Source of the DNA: Schistocerca nitens | Taxonomy: Eukaryota; Arthropoda; Insecta; Orthoptera; Acrididae | Direction: 5' to 3' | Assembly: GCF_023898315.1 (NCBI RefSeq) | Contig: NC_064614.1 | Location: 1,056,612,432-1,056,676,431, forward strand | DNA length: 64,000 nt | Shown here: positions 45,000 to 57,173 of the stretch, one piece after another | How the letters are laid out: every line of letters begins with the position of its first letter | Numbering within the stretch: position 1 is the stretch's first letter | Notes under the pieces: model-generated | What the model saw: the letters and a program-made list of their open reading frames with translations, nothing else | Database searches by the model: none | What the model was told of the DNA's origin: nothing | Position numbers and translations under genes: made by a program

Positions 45000-46245
45000 T
45001 TAAATTATAATAATAAATATTATTATTGTCATTATTATAATTTAATATGTTGTCAACAACAAGCATATCGTTTAACAATTCGACGAGGAGTTTGAATAAG
45101 ATTTTACGGATGGATGAAAGCCGGCGTTTCTAATCATGCCTGTGTTACCATGAACGCTACTATGTTATCAACAACGATGATTTGTTTAAGCTTCAGTCAC
45201 TTTTCTCAATTCATGTTGATCGCTGCGTTCTCCGTCTCCTGTATTAATATTACGTCATACTGATAAACGAATAACATATTATGTTTCGATGTGCTCCTTT
45301 CACATACTAGAAACACATAACCTAGTGTATAGGAATAATCATAGTATAGGTAAGTTCTTAACCTCAAACAGAAAAGGTTAAGACCTCTCTGTGACGTGAA
45401 CAGCAGTAATGAAACTGGGATGGATTAAACAAAGCTGTGTCCTCCGAGCAGTAGAACAGAATTAATTAAATTTCAGATTTGCTTTCCGCTTTACTGAGAG
45501 CCGTCCTGCAGTGTTGTAAAATATAAAATGGAGGAACGCTCTTGTAGTTACCGTACTGATCTACCAGCAGCCTTCCTCTCGTGAAAACCACGCCTCTCAC
45601 AGAGCGAGAAAATAAAATCTTACTATTTTATTCCATTTATCTTTGTTTGTGGAAGCTGATATTTCCTCATTATAAGACAGAAACTTTAAAAAGGAAAGGC
45701 AAACAAACATGGAATGAGTCTTCCTTTTTTTGCAATTTTACTTTGAGCAGAAGCTTTTCGTAAGAAACAAAAGGCTCGGGTTTCGCGTTAACGATCAAAA
45801 TGCTAAGTTACTTACCTAAGAACAAATAAAATTTCTGTGCTGTAAATATTTCTAATCTATTAATGTTGTTATCTACATATCTTATTTTTAATGCTACTGT
45901 TCTTGGAAGCAGCTGACCTCAGCAGTGATTTCACATCCACAAGGAATTCAATTTGCAGAACATGAAGGCGTATTTTTAAATTTCCACGAAAAAGCATTCC
46001 CACAAACCAAATATACCAGCCAGTATACACCTTGGATTTTAATTACAGCCCAGGATCATGCTAAGGAGGCAGAGGGGTATGTAGAGAGGCTGGGGAGGGG
46101 AGGGAACAACTTGAAATTGACGTAAATATAGCGTTGAATGACTGAATTGTTTAATGACAGCGACAAATGGCTCTGTGTACATTTGCTACAGGTAGATACC
46201 CATCGCATATATGTGCTTTCTTCAAACTGATAATGTTTCACAGCG
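45000..46245. other. Unassigned; AT-rich palindrome at its start
   Basis: 45002-45048 is an imperfect AT-rich palindrome (AAATTATAATAATAAATATT...), probably the Helitron target. The rest shows short frames only. Confidence 0.4.
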
Positions 46246-46249
46246 TGAG

Positions 46250-46800
46250 TTCGTTACCTTCTTGGAAGTGGGCAGAGGAGAGGGCAGTGTTTATCAGCAG
46301 TTCATGCTCCTCTGCAGACACACGTTCATGTTGTGGTGTCAGTGGCTATCTACGCACGGTAATTCCCTATTCCAGTGCTGTTAGTCTCCGACCAACGGTG
46401 TGGGATGAAACAGTATATTGAGCGGAGTTCATTACTTGTTCTCGGATGGCAGCCGCCGATGTGAAGCGCTTACAGTGTCCTTGATGTGGCAGTCGTGGTC
46501 CACTGGTACCTTGACGACGAGTGACCACAACTGGATTTCCAATAAATTTGGACATGGGACGATTCGATCCAGCCAAATGGAGGCCCACGATAAGACCCCT
46601 TTCAACTGTGTTAAGTGCTGATTGTCTCAATCGAATACGTGGCACCTGTATGTCCTTCACAGCGGTCATTTAACAACTGACTCTGTTCACGCCTCTTACG
46701 TATCCTACCAGGCTTGGCAACAACAGTAAACACTAATAAAACAAATGCACTCTGTTGGCTGTTCTACCTGTCACAGAGAATTGCAACACTAATCGTTTAC
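46250..46800 (-). mobile_element. Tc1-like element, N-terminal fragment
   Basis: The frame 46669-46367 starts M-T-A-V-K-D-I-Q and contains E-R-G-L-I-V-G-L-H-L-A-G (first HTH) and R-F-T-S-A-A-A-I-R-E-Q-V-M-N with Y-T-V-S-S-H-T-V-G-R-R-L (second HTH) of a Tc1 transposase. The catalytic domain is missing. Right end about 46.8 kb; the left is truncated. Confidence 0.65.
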
Positions 46801-46904
46801 ATACCTGTGTTTGAAATTTTTAATGGTTAGGAAGATACGTTATGGATACTAAAATGAGCTTATTAAGGAACATGAAGTCTGTTAAGGCAGGGGATTTTGG
46901 CTAG

Positions 46905-47480
46905 GAGAGGGAGGGGGGGGGGGAGATGAGGAAAGACGAGGGGGTAGGAAGTGAATGGAGGAATAAGACTTACATAAGTAACACACAAAAGGTACCTATT
47001 AAGTTACTATCACACAAAATCTTTAATTAATCGTTAACAATCTACAGTGCGGGTAGCGTATCAGCAAAGCCGTAATACAATAACTAAGAACACGTTGCAC
47101 ACATATAGCAGCGTTAAGCCAATACTTTTTAATGCTATTGTAGTAACTATAGCAGACAGTAAGGATACAGTCAACTTTAGCATTGGATGTACTTACTTAG
47201 CTGACTGCTTTAGAGAAAGCAGGGATGCGCGATAGTATACTATAATACGCTGTGCTTGTAATAACATTTGCAAACACCTAAGTATTCAACTCAAAATTTT
47301 ATAAAGGTGTATCATCACAATTGTAACAAATATATATGTCCAGAAAAAATTATTTTACATAAACAAATTTTAGGAACGGAAAGAAACAGATGTCATTTAT
47401 ATAGAGCTGTGTATTATAAGCTGTGTATTTATACACCTGCCACATACGGGGTAACTAATTATTCCAATAATGCATACGAA
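46905..47480. other. Unassigned, with an 11-G run
   Basis: The G run lies at 46913-46923. Otherwise no motif recognised. Confidence 0.35.
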
Positions 47481-47484
47481 ATTG

Positions 47485-48190
47485 ACTACATACCTACTTT
47501 TCTGCCTCTATGCTGCCTGTGCGTTTGACGTCGACGAAGGCGGTCTACACTGAGATCCAACTGGCCCGCGCCCCCAGTGTGAAGATGTACCCGCACTACA
47601 GGTGTCCGAGAGGTTCTAGGCGCTACAGTCTGGAACCGCGCTGCTGCTACGGTAGCAGTTTCGAGTCATTCCTCGCGCATGGATGTGTGTGATGTTCTTA
47701 GGTCAGGTTTAAGTAGTTCTAAGTCTACGGGACTTATGACCTCAGATGTTAAGTTCCATAGTGCTTAGGGCAATTTGATCCATTTGTACTACAGGTGTCA
47801 CAACATATGGCTTGTGGTGAACGATCCTTTACCTTGACATTACTGTAATGCCTGAGTGGTATGTTACGGTCAAGGGGAAACAGCCCAGTCTTTTCGCCTC
47901 CATCAAGTTCACCTCTCCAAATCTCCACTTTACGTCGCTTGTGGGATGCTGGACACGGACGATCATCGCTTATTTTGTGGGCCAGCCGTTGGCGACTGGC
48001 ACTTGGTCCAGTGATCTCTGTCCATCCACGCAGGTGCCACTGCTAACCGAATTATACCGCACTTGATGTTGTTCCAGGATGACGTGTATTACCCGCGGAC
48101 GAGTACTCACTATGTGAAATGGTTACCTAGCTTTGCAGTTCGATATTTTCTTACAACTAGCGACAAGAGTGTTCTGAAAATATGAACTTA
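47485..48190 (+). pseudogene. LINE ORF2 C-terminal fragment, I-like clade
   Basis: After the SINE, one frame reads C-G-M-L-D-T-D-D-H-R-L-F-C-G-P, then V-Y-Y-P-R-T-S-T-H-Y-V and F-L-T-T-S-D-K-S-V-L. These align block by block with the C-terminal region at 4258-4791. At least two frameshifts. Interrupted by SINE1 (47607-47787). Confidence 0.6.
47607..47787 (+). mobile_element. SINE1, slightly 5'-truncated and diverged
   Basis: A perfect 12-bp duplication ACTACAGGTGTC lies at 47595-47606 and 47788-47799. The B box is changed to AGTTTCGAGTC. A block of GGTTAGTT in the body is lost. Confidence 0.88.
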
Positions 48191-48440
48191 CGTGAACGAA
48201 CGACATTCCAACATTGCCCATAATCCGAAATACACCCAAAACCATTCCAACTTCCTTCGGAGTGTTTTCTACTACCCGCCACGTGGGTGGAATGACCCTG
48301 CAGTGACCATTTGGTTTGATCTGATGCACTGTTTTTGGATTTCTAGTATTATGATCTCTAGCGGTATTCCCCTTTATTTTCGAGATGACGTACGTGGATT
48401 TCTCCACTGCTATGGGCGGCTTCGTACTTCACCCCACAGT
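48191..48440. other. Unassigned sequence
   Basis: No motif recognised. Confidence 0.3.
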
Positions 48441-48444
48441 TTAA

Positions 48445-50055
48445 GAAGTAAATAGCAATGGAGATGCTATCGAAGACATTGCCACCAAAGCAGAGTTATT
48501 AAACACAGCCTTCCAAAATGTCTTCACGAAAGAAGACTAAGAAAATATTCCAGAATTCGAATCAAGAACAGCTGCCAACATGTATAACGTAGAAGTAAAT
48601 ATCCTCAGAGTAGTGAAGAAACGTAAATCACTTAATAAAAGCAAGTCTTCTGGTCCAGACTGTATACCAATTAGGTTCCTTTCAGAGTATGCTGATGCAT
48701 TAGCTCCATACTTTACAATCATATACAGCCGTTCGCTTGACCAAAGATTCGTAGCCAAATACTGGAAAATGGCAATGGTCACACCAACATTCAAGAAAGG
48801 TAGTAGGAGTAATCCACTTAATTACAGGCCCATATCATTAACGTCGATATGCAGCAGGATTTTGGAACATATATTGTGTTCTAACATTATGAATTATCTG
48901 GAAGAAAACGGTCTATTGACACACAGTCAACAAAGGTTTGGAAAACATCGTTCTTGTGAAACGCAACTAGCGCTTTACTCGCATGAAGTGTTGAGTGCTA
49001 CTGACAATGGATTTCAAATTGATTCCGTATTTCTGGATTTCCAGAGGGTTTTTGCACTGTACCACACAAGATGCTTGCAGTGAAATTGCATGTTTATGGA
49101 ATATCGTGTCAGATATGTGACTGGATTAGTGATTTCCTGTCAGGGAGGTCACAGTTCGCAGTAACTGACGAATAGTCATCGAGTAAAATAGAAGTGAATT
49201 CTGGCGTTCCCCAAGGTAATGTTATAGGCCGTTTGCTGTTCCTTATCTATATAAACTTCATCTATATAAACATCATCAGAAGATCAAAACAAATTGCAAA
49301 ACGATTTAGAAAAGTATCTGAATGGTACGAAATTGGCAGTTGGCCCTAAATAATGAATAGTGTGAGGCATCCACATGAGTTCTAAAAGGAATTCCTTAAA
49401 TTTCAGTTACACGATAAATCAGTCAAATCTAAAGACCGTTAATTCAACTAAATACATAGGAATTACAATTATGAACATCTTAAGTTGGAAGGAACACACA
49501 GATAATGTTGTGGGGAAGGCTAACCAAATACATCGTTTTATTGGCAGGACACTTAGAAAAAGTAACAGATCTACTAAGGAGACTGCCTACACTACGCTTG
49601 TCCGTCGTGTTTTAGAATACTGCTGCGCGGTGTGGGATCCTTACCAGATAAGACTGACGGAGTAAATCGAAAAGTTCAAAGAAGGGCAGCACGTTTTGTA
49701 TTAGCGCGAAATATGGGAGATTGTGTCACTTAAATGACATAGGATTTGGGTTGGAGACCATTAAAGAAAGGCGTTTTTCGTTGCGACGGGATATTCTCAC
49801 GAAATTACAATCACCAACTTTCTGCTCCGAATGCGAAAATAATTTATTGACACCGACCTACATATGGATAAACGATCACCACGATAAAATAAGGCAAATC
49901 AGAGCTCGTACGGAAATATATAGCTGTTCGTTCCTTCCGCGCGCTATACAAAATTGGAATAATAGAGAATTGTGAGGGTGGTTCGACGAAGCCTCTGCCA
50001 GGCACTTAAATGTGATTGGCAGAGTATTCATGTTGATATAGATGTAGAAATAAAC
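48445..50055 (+). mobile_element. Jockey/CR1-like LINE, RT and C-terminal domain
   Basis: 5'-truncated copy ending in a GATATAGATGTAG tail near 50050. It is probably the same family as the minus-strand relic at 17.5-18.8 kb. Confidence 0.78.
48580..49975 (+). pseudogene. LINE reverse transcriptase with motif C deleted
   Basis: RT blocks: S-S-G-P-D-C-I-P-I and L-N-Y-R-P-I-S-L-T-S (48580-49083); S-V-F-L-D-F-Q-R-V-F (motif A, first Asp present); S-G-V-P-Q-G-N-V-I-G (motif B) near 49.2 kb. L-F-L-I-Y-I-N then jumps to N-I-I-R-R-S-K-Q, so the A-D-D motif C is deleted near 49.26 kb. The C-terminal domain (49375-49975) is nearly open, including R-R-V-L-E-Y-C-C-A-V-W-D-P and F-L-P-R-A-I-Q-N-W-N. Confidence 0.78.
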
Positions 50056-50265
50056 TATAGAACGAAATTTTAAAAAATTCCTAAAACACTACATGATCAC
50101 TCAGAAAAAAGCATTCTTTACTGTTACGTAAGTATCCCTTTTCCTTCCCTCATTTCTTAGCTTAGATAGCACTATTGGGGTAGTTGTAGTTAGGGAACGA
50201 TACGTGAGGTGGCGCAGATATTATTCTTTATAGGTCAAAGTGGTGGTGGCACTTAGACCCAGAAC
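50056..50265. other. Unassigned sequence
   Basis: No motif recognised. Confidence 0.3.
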
Positions 50266-50269
50266 TACG

Positions 50270-50560
50270 TACAGAATTAGCTCTCCATGAAGAAAAGATA
50301 CTGCGGAGAATATTGCTTAGCCACAGACTCTCAAAGGCAAAGGTCCCGAGCTCGAGTCTCGTCCGGCACACAGTTTTAATCTGCCAGGTTGCATCATATC
50401 AGCGCACTCTTCGCTGCAGAGTGAAAATTTTATTCTGGAAACATCCCTAAGGTTGTGGCTAAGCCATGTTGTCCGCAATATCCTTTCTTCCAAGAGTGCT
50501 AGCTCTGCAAGGTCTGGAAGAGAGATAATGTGATGTTCGGAAGGTACTTATTGTGGTCGC
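50270..50560 (+). repeat. Inverted tRNA-like repeat family, partial copy
   Basis: It contains AAGGCAAAGGTCCCGAG and CCGGCACACAGTTTTAATCTG, then the complement of the 57.7 kb leader (TCAGCGCACTCTTCGCTGCAG). One tRNA-like module is present instead of two. Confidence 0.65.
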
Positions 50561-51213
50561 CATTCTCGCCCACTCGTTGATGCAAGTGTTCTATTATTCT
50601 AATGGTACTAGAATTAATGCAGCTCATATGTTACAGGGGGCTAACGGTCATTCCATAAATACTATTGCACTGAATTCAAGAGGGAGCCAGACAGTGGATC
50701 TTGCTCTAATGTTCTTCGGGCAGAAATACACAGCTAATATTTCACTTCTGTATTGGCAAATGATTTTTTGCTATAATATCTAGCAGGCTCACCGTTAAAT
50801 TTATAACTTTCTTAACAACCTGAATGACTGGCACCAAGCTTAATCTAAGTTAATTTTTCAAGGCCGTTGATACCAAATCTTCCTGCTAAACTAATTTGTG
50901 AAAATGCTTAATACCACCAGCGAGAGGTGTCTCTTGGTATATTACTGCATTTGCTGATGGCAGACTATTTTAAAATTTAAATTCACTTTCACGTTCACAG
51001 TCATCTCTACCAGTACTCGGTGTATGTTTAACATGTAGATAAATCTCACTCATCGCAAACATTTGATTGGCCACGGGCCAGTAATTTGCTTGTTTGTTAA
51101 AAAAATTATAGCCTGTAGGCAACACATAATTTGAATGAATATCATTGGTGAGCCTTCTTATATTCTAGGGTATTATTCTGTTACAACGTGGTTAGGCCTA
51201 AGCCGCTAATCTG
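50561..51213. other. Unassigned sequence
   Basis: A 76-codon frame at 50553-50783 without known resemblance. No repeat recognised. Confidence 0.3.

Positions 51214-51273
<60 letters not shown>
51214..51273 (+). repeat. (GT)n microsatellite
   Basis: About 29 uninterrupted GT units. Confidence 0.97.
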
Positions 51274-51276
<3 letters not shown>

Positions 51277-51876
51277 TGTCTATGTCTGTGTGAGCCAGAA
51301 GCCATGCAAATATAATTCAAAGATTATCAATCGCATTAGCCGCATTTTGGCATTGAAATGACTCAATAACAATCAGTGAAAAATTATGCTCGACAGGGTC
51401 TGAAATCCAGACCTCCCTGCATAATACGAGTGGTTCTTTTACTCCCTTTAGATATCCTGCTTAATTTTTTTTCGCTTTTTCTTCTCTCTTTCCCTCACCT
51501 TTCCGTGATCCCTTGTGAGTTTGCTAGTGGGTGCGTCTTGGACCAGGAAGATCACCGGGGATGCCATCTTGACTACCTTCTAAGGTCCTACAAACCGTGG
51601 CAACATCTTACAAGTGACTTTCTGTCCCCCTTTGCTTAGCGCACACATGTTCTTCAGGAGACTAAGTCTCCCAGCCATAGCAAGTTTAGACGCTTACCCT
51701 TGTTGTATCGACAGTCTCACTGTGATGTGCATCTTACGTTATTCCTGTCAGCTTCCCTATTTTTCGTGATGACGTTGGCATCATTATGGTAAGGCAGGAG
51801 GAGGCCAATGGATCACAAATTCGGCAGTGTTTCATTAACAGGCACGGAACAAATCATCTTGGTGAATCGAAAAAAA
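51274..51876. other. Unassigned sequence
   Basis: No coding or repeat signal recognised. Confidence 0.3.
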
Positions 51877-51899
51877 TACACACACCATTTTTGCATCAC

Positions 51900-53025
51900 C
51901 TCGGTTCTTAGAGTTCCAGAACCTGTATAGAAAATTGGAACACAGATCAACATAAACATCATTTCGCTCTTTTTACTGCTCATGAAAACCACACATTGCA
52001 TGTTGTACCAACATACAGCGAGATGTTCAGAGATGGTGGTCCTGTATACACCGGTACTTCTAATACCCAGTAGTACGTCCTCTTGCATTGATGCATGCCA
52101 CTGTTTGCCACTGTTCATGATGGCATGCTTTCCACAAGTTCATCAGGGCTCTGTTGGCCCAGATTGTCCCACTCCTCAACGGCGATTCGGCGTAAGTCCC
52201 TCAGAGTGGTTGGTGGGTCACGTCGTCCATAAACAGCCCTTTTCAATCCATCCCAGGCATGTTCGATAGGGTTCATATCTAGAGAACATGCTGGCCACTC
52301 AAGTTGAGCGGTGTCGTTATCCTGAAAGAAGTAATTGACAAGATGTGCACGTTGGGGGCGCGAATTGTCGTCCATGAAGACGAATGTCTCGCCAATATGT
52401 TGCCGAGGTGGTTGCACTATCGGTCGGAGGATGGCAGTCACGTATCGTAAAGCTGCTACTGCGCCTTCCATGACCACCAGCGGCATACGTGCACCTACAT
52501 AATGCCATCCCAAAACATCAGGGAACCTCCACCATACTGCCCTCGCTGAACAGTGTGTCTAAGGCGTTCAGCCTGACCGAGTTGCCTCCAAGTACGTGTC
52601 CCACGATTGTCTGTGTCGCATATGCGACACTCATCGGTGAAGAGAACTTGATGCCAATCCTGAGCGGTCCATTTGGCATGTTGTTGGGCCCATCTGTACC
52701 GCGCTGCATGTTGTCATTGTGTAGTCGCTGCAAATATGGACCTTGACATGGAAGTAGGGAGAGAAGTTGCGCATCATGCAGCCGATTGAGCACAGTTTGA
52801 GTCGTAACACGACTGCACGAAAAGCATTATTCAACATGGTGGCGTTGCAGTTTCCATAATCCGTAGGTAGCGGTCATCTACTGCAGTAGTAGCCCTTGGG
52901 CGGCCTGAGCGAGGCATGTCATGGACAGTTCCCGTCTCTCTGTACCTCCTCCAGTCCGAAGAACATCGCTTTGGTTCACTCAGAGACGCCTGGACTCTTC
53001 CCTTGTTTAGAGCCCTTCCTGGCAC
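51900..53025 (-). pseudogene. Tc1-like transposase, broken
   Basis: From ATG 53025 (M-P-G-R-A-L-N-K-G). R-Y-R-E-T-G-T-V-H-D-M-P-R-S-G-R-P-R follows, the HTH linker with the G-R-P-R hook. In the C-terminal frame 52513-52115, F-V-F-M-D-D-N-S-R-P-Q-R-A-H carries the second Asp. L-D-M-N-P-I-E-H-A-W-D carries the catalytic Glu. The first Asp region near 52.63 kb is frameshifted. At least three frame changes. Confidence 0.78.
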
Positions 53026-53215
53026 AAAGTAACAATGCGGAAGCGATCGAACCGCGGTATTGAATTTCTGGGCATGTTTGAACTATAGACAACACGACCC
53101 GTGTACCTTATTCCTGGTGGAATGACTGGAACTGATCGTCTGTCGTACCAATTCCGTGTAATAAGCGCTGCTCATGCATGGTTGTTTACATCTTTAGGCG
53201 GTTTTAGTGATATCT

Positions 53216-53400
53216 GGCTCTGAGCACTATGGGACTCAACATCTTAGGTCATAAGTCCCCTAGAACTTAGAACTACTTAAACCTAACTAACCTAAGGAAA
53301 TCACACACACCCATGCCCGAGGCAGGATTCGAACCTGCGACCGTAGCAGTCCCGCGGTTCCGGACTGCAGCGCCAGAACCGCACGGCCACCGCGGCCGGC
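53216..53400 (-). mobile_element. SINE1, minus orientation
   Basis: A perfect 11-bp duplication TAGTGATATCT lies at 53205-53215 and 53401-53411. It sits near the right terminal repeat of the Tc1 element. Intact B box on the minus strand. Confidence 0.93.
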
Positions 53401-53517
53401 TAGTGATATCTCTGAACAGTAAAAGAGACTGTGTCTGTAATACAATATCCACACTCAACTGTCTTCAGGAGTTGTGGGAACCGGGGTGATGCAAACTATT
53501 TTTTTTTAATCTGTGTA

Positions 53518-53879
53518 GGAAAAAGAAATCTGACTAACACGCTTAATACTTAAGCTACGGTACGTGACCTGCTTATCACTAGGAAAACGCAAACGATAAA
53601 GGCGTGCACCATCACTTACAAGTTCCTTTTGCGTTGTTTAGGAGACCTAGGCAATCGATGTAAACTTCATCCATTTCGTGTTTTGCCTTATAAGAGCTGT
53701 TTCCCTATCCAGATGTTGAGACTAGGAATATCTCTCATCCATTCTCGACACGGCTAAACGTATTTTCGGACATAATACTTTAATGAAGACGAAATGAGAT
53801 GTTCCTTAATCTTCTTTATAGTTTTAAATACTCCTAAGTTTCCTCCAATAAGGAATGATGAAGATGTATAAATACGGGA
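53518..53879. other. Unassigned sequence
   Basis: May continue the gypsy element below, but I see no motif. Confidence 0.3.
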
Positions 53880-54647
53880 GATCTCAGCTCCTAGGACACG
53901 TAGATTTTGTTCTTTCTGTCATAGCACGTGTGATAGCACATCACCCTTTTGTTGACTGAGTACTTCGGCACCTCTTTACCCTCTCTGAAGTTGTTGTATG
54001 TCCTGTAACTGTGGTTTCCTTGCCAAATCTCCAAAAAGTCCGCAGATCTCTCCGATGACCCCACGCAAGCACATTTTTGGGCGTTTTTCAGAAAGAACTC
54101 TACCTGATCCTTGTGCTGAAAAATTCGACTAAGAGCGTCAATCATATGGTTATCCTCCTATTTTCTACGTCACGTGTCAAAATAGGTGGAGATCCTCACA
54201 GCCCATCCAGCTATTCCTCCCGACTTCCATGATTTACTTAACACCAATGGAAATTCCTGCATGACCATTTCTAGAACGAACAGCATATGCTCCAAATAAA
54301 ACTTGAAACGCTCCAAGCCAAATAAGACAGCCAGCACCTCTAATTCGTGGGCTACTTGCTCTCCGTAGCCAATAATGATGTGGAGGCGTACATGGTATGT
54401 TTTTGTTCTTCTTCACTGTCTTGGTGAAGCAGGGCTGTGGCACACTATTAGACTAATCTGCTAAACAAACAAACAAATTCTCAGTCGAAATCTAGCACAG
54501 CCAGGACGGTGCACTAGCTGCTTTCAAGGCATTGAAGGACACCTGTCGCAGCTGGTTAAGGGGGAGACCAGCTGGACAACACCGGGAATGAATTTACGAG
54601 AGCAATTTACTGCGCCTTTGTACCTAGCTATATCCTTCTTGTACTTA

Positions 54648-55885
54648 CACTATGTGATCATAAGTATCCGAACACTCCAAAAAAAGATGTCTTTCGTATT
54701 TGGTGTATTGTGCTGCCACCTACTGCCAGGTACTCCATACCAGCGGCCTCAGTAGTCATTAGACATCGTGAGAAAACAGAATGGGGCCATCTGAGGAACT
54801 CACGGACTTCGAACGTGATCAGGTGACTGGATGTCATTTGTGTCATACGTCAGTAGGTGAGATTTCCACACTCCTACACATCCCTAGGTCCACTGTTTCC
54901 GATGTTATAGTGAAGTGGGAACGTGAAGGGGCACGTACAGCACAAAAGCTTACAGTCCGAGCTCGTCTGTTGACCGACAGAGACCGCCGACAGTTGAAGA
55001 GGGTCGTAATGTGTAATAGGCATACATCTATCCAGACCATCACACAGGAATTCCCAACTGCATCATGACCCACTGGCAGTACTGTGACTGGCGGGAGGTG
55101 AAAAGACTTGGATTTCATGGTCGAGCGGCTGCTCGTAAGCCACACACCACGCCGGTAAATGCCAAACGATGCCTCGCTTTGTGTAAGGAGCGTAAACATT
55201 GGACGATTGAACATTGGAGAAACGTTGTGTGGAGTGATGAATCACAGTACAGAATGTGCCGATCCGATAGCAAGGTCTGGGTATGGCGAAAGCCCGGTCA
55301 ACGTGATCTGTCAAAGTGTGTAGTACCAACAGTAAAATTCAGAGGCGGTGGTGATATGGTATGGTCGTGTTTTTCATGGACGGGGTTTCGAACCATAGTC
55401 ATTATGCGTGGCACTATCACAGCCCAGGCCTAAATTGATGTTTTAAGCACCTTCTTGCTCCCCACTGTTGAAGAGCAATTCGGGGATGGCGATTGCATCT
55501 TCCAGTACGATCGACCACCTGTTCCTAACGCACGGCCTGTGGCGGAGTGGTTACACGACAATAGCATCCCTCTAATGCACTGGCCTGCGCAGAGTCCTGA
55601 TCTGAATCCTAAAGAACACCTTTGTGGTGTTTTGGAACGTAGACTTCGTGCCAGGCCTCACCAACCGACATCAGTACTTCTCCTCAATGCAGCACTCCGG
55701 GAAGAACAGGCTGCCATACCTCAAGAAACCTTCCACTGTTGAATGTATGACTGGGAGAGTGAAAGCTGTCATCAAGGCTGAGGAAGGGCTAACACCATAT
55801 TGAATTCCACCATTACCGATGGAGGGCGCCACGAACATGTAAGTCATTTTCAGCCAGGTGTCCAGATACTTCTGATCACATAATC
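54648..55885 (+). mobile_element. Tc1-like element inside gypsy
   Basis: TA at 54646-54647 and 55886-55887. The terminal repeats contain TGTGATCA and AAGTATC in inverted orientation. The length is 1238 bp. Removing it restores the gypsy reading frame. Confidence 0.9.
54781..55742 (+). pseudogene. Tc1-like transposase, about three lesions
   Basis: The start at 54781 reads M-G-P-S-E-E-L-T-D-F-E-R-D. The first HTH includes S-V-G-E-I-S-T-L-L-H-I-P-R-S-T-V. The frame shifts at about 55060. The catalytic core: V-V-W-S-D-E-S-Q-Y (first Asp) near 55.23 kb, F-Q-Y-D-R-P-P-V-P (second Asp; the usual form is D-D-N-A-P) near 55.5 kb, and L-N-P-K-E-H-L (Glu present) near 55.6 kb. A TAA at about 55431 interrupts. 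Otherwise normal length (about 320 codons). Confidence 0.85.
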
Positions 55886-56780
55886 TAAGTCTGGAGAACA
55901 GGCCAATGGCCTTGGTTCAATCTTGGCCCACTCTCACATCTTCCCCAGATACTGTATGACCCAGAAAAGAAATCTCCATTTGAGCCAGGTTGACTTTATA
56001 AAGATTTATTGTCGCCCTCGTTTGACACAGATGGCGAAGAACATGCCACGCATGGTCCAAGTAACTGTCAAAAGTTTTGCTATAAACAATCACATCGTCC
56101 AAAGGGGCGTGTAATTTTTGTTTCCCCCCCCCCCCAGACAGAATCAAACAGCAACGACAGTAAGGGTGCCCCAATAGCCAACCCGAACGGAACACATGTT
56201 ACAAGAGCTTCGAATCTGTGGAAAACTCTGTCATTAGGCTAAACTCTTACACGGGAGTCGCCTGGTAGTAGACTGGATTAGGTCGAGTATGGTTAAGTAC
56301 TGAGTTCTAGAACAGCATGTGAAGCAATGATGCAGATCGAGAAACGGTACTGATTGCGGAAAACCTTCTGATTGAGGGCCCAATGGTCAACCACAACACG
56401 ATATCCTTCCCCACAGGGTTTGCGTACCAAGTAAGTCTGTGATGCAAAGGGGATATTGAAGGCCGATTATTCGAGCAGCTAAAAGTTGTTCAATAATTTT
56501 CCTCAGTTTCCTCATCATGGGCAGTGACAAGCGGTATGGAGACTGTCCATGAGAAAACTCTGGCACTGTACTTTATGGATCACACCCAGTTTATTGGCCA
56601 GTATGGCCAGTACCTCCAGATATCCTCCTAAGATCTCCAACAAAGCCCATCCACGCTCTGCGCCTATTAGAGATATATCAAATGGTGACCACTCAGCCTC
56701 CACAGAACACACCCCAACATGTACTGCAGTGTTCTTCACACGTTCCCAGAGTAGTCTGCTCAATGCTATCGTCTTCTGAT

Positions 56781-57173
56781 GTCACCAAGGAGTAAAATTA
56801 TCTTCTGATGATCCTATTAGAGTTCGAAACCGGTTGCCAAATGAAATAAATAACTTACATGCGATTGAGATTGCTTTTGTTGATATAATTTTATTATAGT
56901 TTTATTGATACCCGTTTTTTGCATGGACAACGTTCGTAAAACTTCTACGATTAAATAAATTAAATCTGTGAGAGCATGGGCTGCCATTAACGTTACAATT
57001 AAAAGGTAGGTTTATTTCCCCGACCATCCACAGTCTGTGTCGGTGGTCTGTCTACGGTAACCTTGTTGTGGACAGAACTTTAAACACTAAATTAATTCCT
57101 TTCTTGACAATCAGCATTTCATTTCAGCGTCGACTGTCCATATAGAAGTTTGAATGTACAGTATGTTGCTGCT
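56781..57173. other. Unassigned sequence
   Basis: No coding motif. May include old repeat sequence. Confidence 0.3.

Larger units (their letters stand above)
51879..53515 (-). mobile_element. Tc1-like element with a SINE1 insertion
   Basis: TA at 51877-51878 and 53516-53517. The left end CACACACCATTTTTGCATCACC matches the complement of the right end imperfectly (both with GCATCACC..CGGTTC). About 1.44 kb without the SINE. Confidence 0.82.
53891..56763 (-). pseudogene. Ty3/gypsy Pol: RT, RNase H, integrase start
   Basis: RT: M-M-R-K-L-R-K-I-I-E-Q-L near 56.5 kb, Y-R-V-V-V-D-H near 56.4 kb, and L-D-D-V-I-V-Y-S-K-T-F near 56.09 kb (motif C with the Asp pair of Y-L-D-D). F-L-G-H-T-V-S follows near 55.97 kb. 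After the Tc1, the connection domain continues as K-F-I-P-G-V-V-Q-L. H-E-L-E-V-L-A-V-L-F lies in the RNase H near 54.34 kb. I-D-A-L-S-R-I-F near 54.14 kb is the usual end of gypsy RNase H. N-K-R-V-M-C-Y and N-K-I-Y-V-S near 53.9 kb resemble the integrase zinc-binding start. Several stops and shifts. Confidence 0.72.
53880..56780 (-). mobile_element. Ty3/gypsy pol relic split by a Tc1 element
   Basis: RT (about 56575 down to 55888), RNase H (about 54645-54170) and the start of integrase (about 54170-53880), all on the minus strand in gypsy order. A Tc1 at 54648-55885 interrupts between RT and RNase H. LTRs and gag were not identified. Confidence 0.75.

Noticed and set aside
45001..45050. Transcription terminator or hairpin
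   Set aside because: An AT-rich imperfect palindrome; more simply the AT-rich target next to the Helitron end.
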